64,000 nt of DNA from Carnegiea gigantea (lineage: Eukaryota; Streptophyta; Magnoliopsida; Caryophyllales; Cactaceae). Below the pieces are notes generated by a model. That model was not told the DNA's origin. It was given only the letters and a program-made list of their open reading frames with translations, and searched no databases. Position 1 is the first letter of the stretch, and each line of letters opens with the position of its first letter. The stretch is taken from NCBI GenBank assembly GCA_029747015.1, contig JAKOGI010003182.1, positions 1 through 64,000 on the forward strand, read 5' to 3'. Made by a program: the position numbers and the translations under genes. Positions 34,301-46,916 of this stretch are shown here, piece by piece.

Positions 34301-37300
34301 AAAGAAGTTTCCTAGTAGGAAACGTTATTCAATCAAATCTTATTTTTTAATCATTATAATTTCTTGATTAAAGTTTCACTATCCTTAAAAATATAAAAAT
34401 TTGGTTAGTGACCATGGTCCGAGGTGGAAAGCGAAACAGATTTGTGTTATACCTAATCTCAAGAAAGTGTGGTTGAGATTATCAATTTCTATAAACTAGA
34501 AGTTAGAGCAATGCCAGGGTTCAAGGCCCACTAAGTTCAGGTAATACTCAAAAACTTTCTAATTAATTTTTACTATTTTCCTAAGCATGGTAGGCCTATA
34601 ATCATAGATATAATATTTTTGATATAAGTAATAAATTGTGGTAACTAGTATCATTAAGGTCATTATAAAAACTAAAATGCACTAAAAACAGTCATATTAA
34701 AGATCTAATAAAATAATGAAATTGGAACTAATACCCCATTTTGGCCCAACCTGTAATTTCAGAAAATTTCATGTTAGAAAAATAAATATTTGCCGAATCG
34801 AAAATCATATAAGCCAAACAGTTGTACCCCCAAAAAATTAATTACCCAAACCTATATAGTCCCAAAAATATTTATCTATAAAAGTAGGTCCAAGAAATTA
34901 TTACACTGAACCTCAATGGACCAAAAGAGAATTTATTCATTATGATTAACTCGCACTATTACAGCGCATATCCTTAGCAGAAGCGTTTGATGATACTTTG
35001 GCCTTCTTGTCACTAACATACATACATGCTCCCTGGCCCTCCACTTTTGCTTGTATATCAACTACATCCCCTGCTCCAGCGCCAAGTTTGTTATCATCTC
35101 AACTGGTGAATTGCGACCCATACCTTAGAGTCAATTAAGTACAACAACATGTTCTCTCTCACCCTTTATTTCCCTCACCAACTTATTTGACTTACCCACA
35201 TTGTGCACATGCTTGCCTATGAAGTCCTTCACAATAATTTTATTCCCTAGGCTGCCCTGAAACCCATGTAAAAACCATATCTTTAGCGTCACACTCTTGG
35301 ACAATGCATCATAAGCAATTCCTTTTGGACGCTACTTAAATCGATTAGCAATTGCAAACTTCTAGATGTCATACTTAAAGCAACTAATAGAAGCAAAACT
35401 CTGCCCCCTTCCCCCTAATTTCAGTTCTCCATATATTCGTCCTTGCATGGCAAGCCTCATCTTACACTTTGAATTGCCACCAACCACCCGCTATAACTTG
35501 GCTTCGAATAATAGTACAATTGTGACTCACCTAGGTTTTCGTTGGAGAAGTCATTGGATTTCTTACCCTACCTCAAATCTAAACTGGATTCATCCCATGT
35601 TATATGTTGTCTAATATCAAGATCAACCTTTTATAGTTCAAACAAAATCCAAAAATATATGTACATTCTACAGTTGTCCATTGATTAGCTTTCTCCCCAT
35701 TGTACAGTATTGTACATCCTGCAAGCCTAGCACTTATAAAAGAAGATCCATATAGTACAACACACTCCTTTAGCCATATTACACCATAATAATTTGCTAT
35801 GTGGACTATGCTCCATAACAACATACATATATGTATGGTTGTTATTCCCTTTCATCACGTTCACAAAATTGCGATCTCTTGCAAACAATATTAACACCCT
35901 CCAATCGTACTTCAAACTATATTACATTCTTTCCCTTTAGACATATCATCCATTGTCTCCTCCACAAACCTGCAAACATCAACAACGCCTATATTCTCTC
36001 TGCTCCATACACAAATACTCAACAACTCCGTCATCCATGGTATATTAGTTCTCTATTGACTCCATCCTCTTTGTACCTGCCCTAGGTTATGTAAACTAGT
36101 AGCCCTCTTGATCCATGAAGTCCTCCACTTGCAATTGTAACGTTTAGCTTCAATAACACCACTAATACCTATTCATTCCAAAACATCTATTTAACTTCTC
36201 ACTTCCTATTGATATTGAAGACACAGATACAGCAAAATATATAGGTTATTCCATCATGTTCGCAACCCCATATGCATCATATCTAAACAAATAATACACC
36301 AAGTTACTATCATAGGACAAATTAGACATTTTAATATAACATTGATTTAAACAAAAAGATTTTCCCACATTACAATTATAATAAACATGTATAAAATTAT
36401 CCCCTCGTTAGTAAGCCAGGTAGGGATTATGATAGCAACCTAAAGTCACATGATTCATATCCCTAGATATTAATCCCTTAGGACAAAGATAAGCATAGTA
36501 GTTCACGCTATATGTAGATCAACAACATTTCAGACAACAATCTCGTCTGATCGAACTTTAACCACCAAATAAATTTTAACACAATTCTAGTCAATTCCAA
36601 ACTAAACAAAAATTTCAAACTCCATTTTCAAATTAGTATTCAAATTTCAAACTAATTATTCATTAAACCCTATAAACATAGACTTCAGGCAACATTCTCA
36701 ACTAACTATAGTAATTCCGATCTAGAAATCATACAACATTGATATTTCACTATGCAAGGTTCCACATTCTAGCCAATTAGTCAAACAAAACATATAAAAT
36801 TCACAATTATCCACAAAACTTTCCAAACAATCAATCACATATGTTTAAATTCATGATTAAAGACCATAATTTTAAAAATTACATCTTAAAAAAATTATAT
36901 AATCAAACAATCTTAGTCTAACTCATATCCAATGTGTTCTTGACTATCTTCATTTCTGGCTCACTCATAATTAAGTAGCTTAATTAAAGACAACTTACAC
37001 ATCTAAGCTCCCAACTCCATAGTTTTTTTTTTTTTTTGGTCTGGATAAAACCAACCCCATGGTTCATCTTCCTCGACAGACACAGCTACTTGAGCTGTAA
37101 TAACTTTCTCAACAACTACAAAATTTCACAATTGATGTACTTATATTTGTCTTCTCGCTCAACTGTAAGGGACCCGATCATTTCCTTTCACAACATACCT
37201 CTTACCTCCTTGTTCTTTGTCAAACGAACAACATTCCACACACTTAATCGGACTCAACACTTAACCAACAATTCTCGAATTATTTAGGGTCAATTTGCAT

Positions 37301-37754
37301 GCTCTTGGAACGCCCTAATCCCTCCATTGACCAAAACAAAAAAATATATCAAAAGAAAAGAAGGTCGAGAGCAAGCAAAGAAATGTAGAGAAATAAAGTA
37401 AGCAATGGGCTAGATGATTAATTATTAATGCTGCACTACTATCCACACCCCCAAAAAAGAAAAAAAAACTCACTCTCATTAAGAATAACTTACTCATTAC
37501 AGTGATAAGAAACTTGACGCTTCAAAAAGCATATCAGCAATTATATCATACAAAATAACATCTACTTATTCAAAAAATCATTAGAATGAAGATGAATTTA
37601 AAAAATGCCCAAAGGTCAATTGCCCAAAGGTAGTGTGAAGGCAAAACAAAGTGAATGAATTTCACTCATTTTGTAAGAAAAAATTTGGAAGTTTTTGACC
37701 CAAAAAAAAAAGCTTTTTGATAGAAAAAATTTGGAAGGTGAAAAAATTCAAAAC
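34301..37754. other. Unassigned AT-rich DNA with a possible MULE fragment
   Basis: Apart from the minus-strand fragment at 34930-35345, no gene or terminal repeat was recognised. Short open frames at 35366-36085 and 37036-37287 have no recognisable motif. Confidence 0.35.
34930..35345 (-). pseudogene. Possible MULE transposase N-terminal fragment
   Basis: The minus strand reads ALSKSVTLKIWFLHGFQGSL, then IIVKDFIGKHVHN and later IYKQKWRAREHV. The order resembles the pre-catalytic region of plant MULE transposases (a zinc-binding segment, then YK..WRA(R/K)E). Stops and a frame change interrupt it, and no terminal repeats were found. This is a motif-level guess. Confidence 0.4.
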
Positions 37755-38022
37755 AAAAAATTTACAGGAGGGTCATGCTTTGACAAGTCAGTAACTGACC
37801 CTTTTTTTGGCAACAAATGAGTGTTGCTTTTGGAGGGAAATGCAAGTGGGCAAAAACGCAAAAACATGTTGAATAACCAAAATACCCTTAATAAGTAATA
37901 ACTCCCTCTCTCTCCACCTGATGGTTGTCACTTTCTCTCTCCAGCAAAAACGTGGGAGCAAAATCAGGGGCCATATTCTACAATGATCCAAACCAAGGGT
38001 TTGTGCATAGTACATAGATGTG

Positions 38023-38036
38023 CTCTCTCTCACTCA

Positions 38037-38067
<31 letters not shown>

Positions 38068-38076
38068 TCTCTCTCC
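38023..38076. repeat. (CT)n microsatellite in the MULE-1 5' region
   Basis: CT run just upstream of the conserved GCTGAATCTACTCC box. MULE-2 has a CT run at the same place (55858-55919). Confidence 0.95.
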
Positions 38077-38879
38077 ATAGCTGAATCTACTCCTGAAAGT
38101 GTGTGGTAGTGAGCAATTGTGCTTCACCATTAAGGGAAATCTTACCCCAATATCTTCAATGAAGTGTGATTGTAGGAGAAAAAGTAGGTGAGGCAAAGCG
38201 TATAGCTGCAGGTCGGAGAAAGTGCAGAGAGAGGCTCGTCTTGAGCTTGGAGTATTTGGTGACAGTGGATAGCTGACGATAGAGGTCAACCATGAACACA
38301 GACAGGGAAGGGTTGGAACATCTGATGTGGGTAGAAAATGCAGCAGAGTGGTAAACGGCAGGTATATGAAGTATTATTTTAACTTTAAGATAACATCATG
38401 TCTAGTGACGTAGTGGTGAATGGTTTCGGCTGTATGAAGGTGTCTGGGTAAATTTATGCCATGTTGTTGGCCACCGTTTCCTAGGGTATCACAAGAGTAG
38501 TTGTGGCATGAACCAAATTGTATGAGTGACTGGGAGGATGTAGCAGGGTGAGATAGGCGGTTATTCTCTACCAAGGAAGTTGATGTTGTAAAAATTGACA
38601 TTGTGTAAGAACATAGCAGTGGTAGACATAGTGTACTGAATAGGTACACCGTCAGCAGTGGTGTTGGGGATAATACTATATACTTCTGTATAGTAATTTA
38701 TGCATTATTGGTTGCGATGTCAAAAAATTATTATTGTATAACATGCAGGGTAATTGGGAAGATAGATGACTGATTGAATGGTATGGTAGTTGTTGTTGTG
38801 ACATCTGGTACAAATGGATGCAAATAGTGCTGTTGTGGGAGGTAGTGGTGGCCAAAGAGAGGTAGTTGTTTATATGTTA

Positions 38880-40504
38880 TTGGGGACGAGTTGGAGGAGG
38901 GTAGAGATGGAAAAGCAATATATGTGGGGGGTCGAGAAAATGTATATATTGTGCTAAAAGAGGGGATGGGGATGGAGGAGGTGCAAAGAATGGTGACAAA
39001 GATTACTAAGAATGATTTATCTGAGTAGAAATTATGGTATAGCTTAAAGTATGACCGAGGAATGATAATGGCAGTCGTGGGGGACGTTGATATCAGGTTT
39101 TTTTTCAAGGGAAATGAGGAGCACATGTATTTTTATATGGGTGAGAGTAATAGACCGAAGAGGCAAAACAGAAGGTAGGTGCATCATGTTAAGGGAGAAT
39201 ACAGAGCTGTAATCATGGCATGGTTTGTGCGAGAAGTGGGAGAGATAGGGATGTTATGGGGCTAAGGGTCGCAAGGGAGATGGCAGACAACCAGGACTGA
39301 AAAGGTGGGTCAATTGGGAAGACTGATTTGATGAACTACATTACTGAATGTGGTTTATGAGAATGAGTTACTTATATGTTATCTTTGTAGAAATTGCAGG
39401 GCGTTGATGACTGAAAGGGGCGGATGCATTGGTGATCACCCCCGAAGCAGGCTGAGACTTGGGGGGGAAATAATTGAACTGTCTGATGACGACGAGATCT
39501 CTGTGGCGTCAGATGGTATGGGAGGACATCTTGGCACAAGGAGGCTTAAAAGGCGGCAAAGCAAGTAGGGGTGATGAACAGAATAACAAGAATGAGAGCA
39601 TGTGGTCACAATCAGGTCTACAAGTGCAAGGCTACTAGGGCAAGTTGGGCATATGGAAGAAGTTAATTAGGGGAGGGAGCACATCTTTCAATCAGCAGAA
39701 CCTTTTTGACAAGTGATCTGCAAGTTTACAATTGTAAATCACTCCGGCTATAGGTTTGAGTGGAACTGCAAGCAAAGAATTATGGTCAGTTGTGATACAA
39801 CTGACTGTCCTTTCTATATATGTGTGAAAGGTAGGAAGAACACGTAGGTGATGTCCATAAAAGAGTTCAGAGTGCAGCATAAATACAGTGTTGGGGAGCT
39901 ATGTCAGATGGATACTTGGGGCAAATGGTGTGTTAGGGTAGTATTTCTTGCACACCTCATTGAAGGTTAAGTGAGGTTGTGCCTTGATTATTCACTGAGG
40001 GACATTATGCAAGATCTAGAGTTGGAGTCGGGGATTCGGCTAACATACATGCACTCATGGAGGGCAAGGGAACTCCTGTATATGATGGTGCTTGGGAAGC
40101 CAGTTGATCATTACAAACTGCTCTTATAAATGTGTGCTACCATCATAACAGCGAACTCGAGGTCCATGGCTTTATGTGAGGTTGAGGGTTCCAGGTTAAG
40201 AGGATGTTTGTCGCATATGCTGCTAATGTGAATGACTTTAGACTTGGGTGCAGGATGATGCTGGTAGTAGATGGCACCTATCGGAGCGGACCTTACAAAG
40301 GAACCTGGTTGTTGTGTGCATTGTGGATGTGGACAAACACCTGTTTAATTTTGCATATGGTATAGCCTATGGTGAGAAAATTAAGGAGTGGGTCTGGTTC
40401 TTGGAGATGATTGCTGAGTGCTTGGAGGGTATAAAGCCGGTGATCATATTATACAGAAACCCTACCATAATTGTTGCTGTGGCACAAGTGTTTCGTAAAG
40501 AGTA
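38880..40504 (+). pseudogene. MULE-1 transposase, N-terminal and first catalytic part
   Basis: The MuDR-type N-terminal domain is readable at about 38930-39150 (KEGMGMEEVQRMVTKITKND, then KLWYSLKYD). An Asp/Glu-rich linker is open at 39350-39568 (ELSDDDEISV). The catalytic domain starts RMFVAYAANVNDFRLGC at 40201; its first catalytic Asp is intact in VVDGTYRSGPYKG (about 40264-40305). A frameshift near 40310 moves to the frame reading VDVDKHLFNFAYGIAYGEKI. The second catalytic Asp, normally in SDRNP, reads LYRNP (TAC codon at 40452-40454), so the DDE triad is broken. The reading stops at the SIRE insertion at 40505 and resumes at 50859. Confidence 0.88.
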
Positions 40505-42008
40505 TGTTAGAATGTATAAAGTTTTGATGATAACAAATCCAAGTGTTGTTGATGTTGCTCCAAACAGGCTTTCCAAACAGGACCTTACTGCTGTTCTCAA
40601 TGTATTAAAACTGCTTGACTAATGGTTTATCAAGAACAGGTACTCAAGTCAGCAATGTAAGAACACCTGTGAGGAACAGGTTCTGTGAGGTGTTTTGAAG
40701 CATATCCTGAGAAGTGTTTGAAACATAAGATATGTGCAGCTGTGACAAACAGGTTCCGTGCGGTGTTTGAAGCATATTCTGTGAAGTGTTTGCAGCAAAG
40801 TCGTTCTACAAGATGACTAGTGGTTACAATAAGATGTCTTGATTTGATTTGGTTTTATATTTTTAGACTCTTGTTAATATGCCAATTAGAAAGTTTTAAT
40901 TTACCACTCACTGGAAACGGTTTTGCTTTTCGGAAAATATTTCGGATCACCCTTCAGAAACAACCCTGAAAACAAGGCGATTAGGGTGTATCCAGAATAA
41001 GCTGCAAAAAACTGCTTTGCACGATTTTTATCTTTTGGATTTTGAGCAGCTTCTTTAAAGATTTGCAAGAAAGATTTTTCTATGGAGTATCTTATTCTTT
41101 ACCCTAAAAAACGGTTATCAAAAATCTTAAGGGATTTGCAAAATCTTTTTGAATAAAAAGAATATCCAATTTTTGGCAAGTGGATAAGGTAGTTGAGAAA
41201 AACATGGGCTAGCTGCTAAAGAACACCGCCTTATGCACGCGGTTCAGGAAGTGTTTTCAGCTCATGTCACCTTACCCCTTGTAGCTAAAGGATTCTATTT
41301 TCTCTAGGATTTTAGTTTCCAAAAATTTCAGAAATAGTTTTTCCATCCCTTGTGGGTAAAGGATTCTATATTCTTCAGATTTTTTAGTTTCCAAAAATTT
41401 GATGAATTATGTTCCAAGCACTATAAAAGGCGGCTTCTTTTAATCTTGGATACATCGGTTTTCAAAGAGAAAAAATCTGAATTCATGAGCTAAAACGTTT
41501 GAAAAGAAAACCGAGCCTTGTGAGTGAATTAATTGAGCTTTCAAAGTTGGCATACTAGGACTTCATTGTACCCTATATTAGCTTAGTTGAGAAGCATTGT
41601 AATAGGGTGTTTTTTTCTTTACATTCTTCTTTCACAAGAGTGAGTAGAGTGTGTGTCCAAATCAAGGGGATTTTGGACGTGGGGTAACTTGTCTTAGGGA
41701 AGACAGGTTACGTGTGTTACAAGTTGTAACAAGGTGTGTTACTATTGTAACATGATTAGCCCGTTTAGTGAAGTGTTTAAATCCTACACGAGGTAGGTCG
41801 TGGTTTTTAACCTCAGTTGGGCTAGAGGTGTTTTTCACGTAAAAATCCTGTGTCCATTATTTCCGCATTCAATTTTGTTGGATTTCGCTTCTGCTTATCT
41901 CAGAAATAACCTGTGAGAACAGGGTCTAAGACTGTTTGTCAGCGACTTGCGAAAATCGGACACCACAATTCACCCCCCTCTTGTGGTTGTGTACTCTTTA
42001 ATTCAACA
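40505..42008 (+). repeat. 5' LTR of the SIRE element
   Basis: 1,504 bp with a TATA box at 41421-41430. Transcription should start shortly downstream and read through gag-pol. Confidence 0.97.
41421..41430 (+). promoter_or_regulatory. TATA box in the SIRE LTR
   Basis: CTATAAAAGGCGG, conserved in the 3' LTR at 50271-50280. Confidence 0.8.
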
Positions 42009-42010
42009 AG

Positions 42011-42022
42011 TGGTATCAGAGC
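42011..42022 (+). promoter_or_regulatory. Primer-binding site, tRNA-iMet
   Basis: TGGTATCAGAGC lies two bases after the 5' LTR, exactly the complement of the 3' end of plant initiator tRNA-Met used by Ty1/copia elements. Confidence 0.97.
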
Positions 42023-42066
42023 AGGTTCTCCTTTGAAAAGCTAACACCTTTGAGAGATCCTTGAAG

Positions 42067-43240
42067 ATGAGTACTCCACAAGGCATGCTTGAAGGTCAAT
42101 CCATAACTCGTCCACCATACTTTAATGGCCAACACTATAGTTAGTGGAAGAATAGGATGGAAAACTACATCCAAGCCGAGGACTATGAGTTGTGGATGCT
42201 CATCAAGCATGACCACTCATCCCTAAGAAAACAACTGAAGATGGAAAGTCAATCCCCAAGGAGCCTAAGGAGTTCAATGCTGAAGATTACAAGATGATGG
42301 AGAAGAATGCCAAGGCCAAGAAACTCCTATATTTTAGCCTAGGTCCTGATGAATATACTCGCATATCTGAATGTGAGTCGCCAAAGAAATCTGGGATGCT
42401 TTGCAAGTAGCTCACGAAGGGACCAATCAAGTAAAGCAATCCCGGATTGAATTGCTTATGAGAAAGTATGAGCTGTTCGAGATGGGTGATCGGGAAAGTG
42501 TGATGGACATGTACACTCGCTTCACTCACATAACGAATGAGTTGAAATCCTTGGGAAAATCCTTCACCACCGAAGAATTGGTAAGGAAGATCCTAAGAAT
42601 TTTACCTCATTCTTGGGAAGCAAAAGTAACGGCCATCCAAGAAGCTAAGGACATGAACAAGATCACCCTAGATGAGCTGATTGGAAACCTCCAAACATAT
42701 GAACTTAGGAAATATTCTCAACAGAAAGATGAGACAAAGAGAGAACGAGGTCTTGCACTAAAGGCCTTAGAAGATGATTCTGATTCTGAGGAGGAGGAGA
42801 TTGCCATGATGACTCAAAAATTTAAGAAGTTCTTCAAGAAAGTCAAAGAAAACATCAAAAGGAAGGACTTCGGCAAAGCCAGGAACACCCCTCGGGAACA
42901 GTTCACTGGGTGTTTCAAGTGTGGTAAGCTGGACCACATTGTGAGAAACTGCCCACTGCACAAGGAAGAACAAGAACCCGAACACCCCAGAAAACAGGGG
43001 AGGAAACAGGGTGTAAGCAGCTCAGCGAAAAGGTTCTCAAAAGCTATGCTCGCGGCCTGGGGAGATTCAAGTGAGGATGAGGAAGGGTCTGAAGCTGGGG
43101 AAGCTGATGTAGCACTCATGGCAAGGAGTGACACTGATTCAGATGATGGGTCAACGGATAGTCTGACTCAACTCAAGAACAAGGCTGAAGTGAGAGAGAA
43201 CAACCCAGCAAACAACCCAGCAAATAGTGCAGGAAACAGT
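42067..43240 (+). pseudogene. SIRE gag, damaged
   Basis: The ATG at 42067 opens MSTPQGMLEGQS..RPPYFNG, the copia gag start. A stop replaces a Tyr codon at 42142 (HYS-stop-WKNRM). Frameshifts lie near 42212 and 42378. From 42401 the frame is open: the gag core (VMDMYTRFTHITNELKSLGK) is followed by the CCHC zinc knuckle CFKCGKLDHIVRNC (42910-42951) and acidic Ser/Asp-rich linkers before the protease. Gag forms the particle and binds element RNA. The N-terminal lesions should prevent full-length product. Confidence 0.92.
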
Positions 43241-46200
43241 CTAGGGAACAGGCCGCTGTGGCATGTTGACAGTGGGTGTTCGAGGCATATGACTGGTGAA
43301 AATCCAATTTTCTCTCACTTACAGCATCAGAAGGAGGTAGTGTAGCATTTGGAAACGGAAAATCTGGGACAATTGTCGGTATAGGTAAGATAGGTGAGTC
43401 ACTCTCCCATTTAATTGACAATGTTTATTTTGTGGATGGTTTAAAACACAACTTGCTAAGTGTGTCCCAACTGTGTGACAAAGACAACCTAGTAGTGTTC
43501 TCTCTAACACGTTGCTTGGTTGTAAACATGAACACAGGAGATGTTGTGTTGAGGGGGAAGCGACACAAAAATGTTTATAAAGTGTGTATTTCTACTCTTC
43601 CCCAAAATAATTTGACTTGTTTGAGTGCCTTAAAAGATGATGTTATGCTTTGGCACAAAAGACTAGGTCATGCAAGCCACTCTCTTTTGAACAAACTTGT
43701 AACCAAAGATTTAGTAGTTGGCTTACCTTCCATCAAATTCAATGATGACAAGGTATGTGATGCATGTGCCAAAGGCAAACAAGTCAAAAATTCATTTAAG
43801 TCTAAAAAGTGTATAAGCACTACTCGACCCCTTGAATTAATACATATGGATCTATGTGGTCCAATGAGGATCATGAGCCGAGGTGGCAAGAGGTATGTGC
43901 TTGTGATAGTGGATGACTACTCTCGTTTCACTTGGACTTTGTTTTTGGCTTCTAAAGATGAAACTTTTGAAAAATTTTTTGCTTTCATTAAAAAGACTGA
44001 AAAGAGGGTAGGACACTCTTTGGTATGCATAAGGTCTGACCATGGTACAGAATTTGAAAATTCGAGCTTTATTGACTATTGTAATGAGCATGGTGTTGAT
44101 CATAATTTTTCAGCTCCAAGAACACCCCAACAGAACGGGGTGGTAGAGCGCAAAAATCGTACTCTAGAGGACATGACTAGAACAATGCTTGTTGCTAGTG
44201 GTCTTCCTAGAAATTTTTGGGCTGAAGCTTTAAACACATCATGTTACATTATAAATAGATGCATGATTAGACCTGTTCTTAACAAAACTCCTTATGAGAT
44301 CCTCAAAGGAAGAAAACCAAATATTTTGCATTTGAGAGTTTTTGGGTGTAAATGTTTTGTGCATAATAATGGAAAGGATGCCTTAGGGAAATTTGATCCA
44401 AGGAGTGACGAGGCAATATTCCTCGGTTACTCCTCACATAGTAAGGCATACAAAGTGTTTAATAAGAGAACCTTGTGTGTTGAAGAAAGTGTGCATGTGC
44501 TTTTTGATGAAACTAACTCTCTAAGTGAGAATGATGCACAGGAGGAAGACCTCGAACTAGGTCTTGTTAAAAAAGACATGCTGCTTCAAGATGAACCAGG
44601 TAAGGATCAACCTGAGAGATCAAGGCCTGAAGCTATTCTTCAGGAAGGTAGGCAGGGTGTGAACCAAACAGGGGGAAACAGGGTGGAACCCTGTTCGGGA
44701 CAACATCAGTCGAACCCTTCTGAGATAATTTCAGGAACAGGCTCCTAAACAGGCTTGGGAACAGGTCCTGAACTTGTTTCATCAAGTATTCCAGCTAGGA
44801 TGGAGAGCATATCTGTGAACCCACTTTCACCACGATCATGGAAATACCAAAGTTCACATCCTCTTGATCAAATTTTGTCTGATATTAATGCAGGAGTTCA
44901 AACTAGATCTAGGCTTAAAAATTTCTGTGCTTTCTATGCTTTTCTCTCAAAAATTGAGCCTAAGAATATTAATGAAGCTCTTGCAGATTCAGATTGGGTC
45001 ACAGCTATGCAAGAAGAACTCCATCAGTTCGAAAGAAACAAGGTATGGCACCTTGTGCCACGGCCAGAGGATAGAATAATCATTGGAACCAAGTGGGTGT
45101 TCCGTAACAAGCTAGATGAGTGCGGAACAGTCACTAGGAACAAGGCCCGACTGGTGGTTCAAGGCTACAACCAAGAAGAGGGAATTGATTATGAAGAGAC
45201 TTTTGCACCTGTTGCAAGGATGGAAGCCATTCAAATCTTGATAGCTTTTGCAGCCCACATGGAGATCAAGTTATATCAAATGGATGTTAAAAGTGCATTT
45301 CTAAATGGGTACCTTAAAGAGGAAGTGTATGTTAAACAACCCCCTGGTTTTGAAAGTAATGAATTTCCTAACTATGTTTTCAAACTTGACAAAGCACTTT
45401 ATGGTTTAAAACAAGCCCCTAGAGCTTGGTATGAGCGGTTGTTAAGCTTTTTATTAGAAAATGGTTTCACAAGAGGCAAGGTAGACAATACCTTGTTTCT
45501 AAAATCTAAGGGGGAACATTTGTTGATTGTCCAAGTATATGTCGATGACATCATATTTGGTGCAACTCATCATGATTTGTGCAATGAATTTTCAAAAATG
45601 ATGAGGAGTGAGTTTGAAATGAGCATGATGGGTGAGCTTAATTTCTTTCTAGGCTTGCAAATCAAGCAAACTTCAAACGGCACCATGATCCATCAACAAA
45701 AGTATATTAAGGAATTACTTAAGCGTTTTGGGATGGAGTCAGCCAAGCCCATTGATACTCCCATCTCTCCTTCAACTAGGTTGGTAATGGATGATGGTAG
45801 TCCCTCAGTTGAGGAGAAATCCTATAGGGGTATGATAGGGTCACTCTTATATCTAACTGCTAGTAGACCTGACATTATTTTTAGTGTTGGTCTATGTGCA
45901 CGTTTTCAGTCAAACCTTAAAGAAACTCATCTAAAGGCTGTTAAAAGGATTTTTAGGTACTTAAGACATACACCTGATCTAGCCTTATGGTATCCTAAAG
46001 GTTGCAACTTTGATCTTGTTGGGTATGCTAATGCTGATTACGCAGGTTTCTTGGTTGATAGGAAAAGCACCTCAGGTATGGCTCACTTTCTTGGACCTTG
46101 TTTGGTATCTTGGGCAACCAAGAAACAACTCTCTATTGCCTTGTCCACAGCAGAAGCTAAGTATGTGGCAGCTGCATCTTGTTGTGCTCAGTTATTATGG

Positions 46201-46482
46201 ATAAGACAACAACTCAAGGACTTTTGTGTTGACATAGGATGCATTCCTATTTATTGTGACAATACAAGTGCAATTAACATTGCCAAAAATCCATGTCAAC
46301 ACAAAAGAACAAAACATATTGACATTCGTCATCATTTCTTGAGAGACAATGTTGAAAAGGGAGTGATCTCAATAAATTTTTGTGCCACTGAAAATCAAAT
46401 TGCTGATATATTCACAAAGGCATTGAGTAGAGAACAATTTGAAAGGAATAGACTCGAACTAGGCTTAATTAGAACAACCTGA
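43241..46482 (+). pseudogene. SIRE pol: protease, integrase, reverse transcriptase, RNase H
   Basis: Protease: WHVDSGCSRHMTG (43258-43296, active Asp in DSG). A one-base frameshift near 43318 follows. Integrase: zinc-binding LWHKRLGHAS..CDACAKGKQ (43648-43790); the catalytic core has Asp in LIHMDLCGPM and RSDHGTEF and Glu in TPQQNGVVERKNR (43840-44160), all present. A single stop (TAA, 44746-44748) splits the linker from the rest, which is open to 46482. [30 protein letters not shown] and YVDDIIFG (catalytic YVDD, about 45537-45550). RNase [16 protein letters not shown] and YCDNTSAIN keep the acidic residues. The RT/RNase H half looks enzymatically intact; one frameshift and one stop disable the polyprotein. 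Confidence 0.95.
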
Positions 46483-46916
46483 CCAACCTGTTCTCTCTCC
46501 CTGTTTGCAAAATTTAAAAGTGACGGGTACAACATGTTAAATTTTTGTTTGCAATCAACTTGTGTGCCATGTTTAGCATATGTGAGGTTTGCAACTTGCT
46601 GACACTCGTTGAGGTCTAATGAGATTGCCCTTATTGTCCAATGTTACCGAGCAAGTAACCTCAAGAACAAGCATCAGGAACAGGTACGCCTCTTGTTTGT
46701 CAAATGTGTGCAACAAATTGAAAACTGCTAATCTCTTCCCGAGGCGTGCGCGGCCTAAATAAATGCTAAAATCCGTTGCAAAAACGGGCAAAATCTTTTA
46801 AAGATTTCGCACGTCTCTCTCTCCCTTTAAAGCTCTCTTGCTCAAATCTCTCACCTCCACTGAAACTCTCTGAAACTCTGTTCAAGAAACCCTAATCTCT
46901 CTCCTTCCTCTAAAAT
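46483..46916 (+). other. SIRE pol to third ORF spacer
   Basis: About 430 bp of non-coding, pyrimidine-rich DNA after the pol stop. No promoter-like box is evident, so expression of the next ORF, if any, would need splicing or an internal start. Confidence 0.5.

Noticed and set aside
35366..36085. Plus- and minus-strand frames between the EPRV and MULE-1
   Set aside because: No motif, poor composition and mutual overlap; only the 34930-35345 fragment gave any family resemblance.
37788..38289. Minus-strand frames with Arg-Glu repeats
   Set aside because: They are created by the CT microsatellite in the MULE-1 subterminal region; the transposase gene runs on the plus strand.
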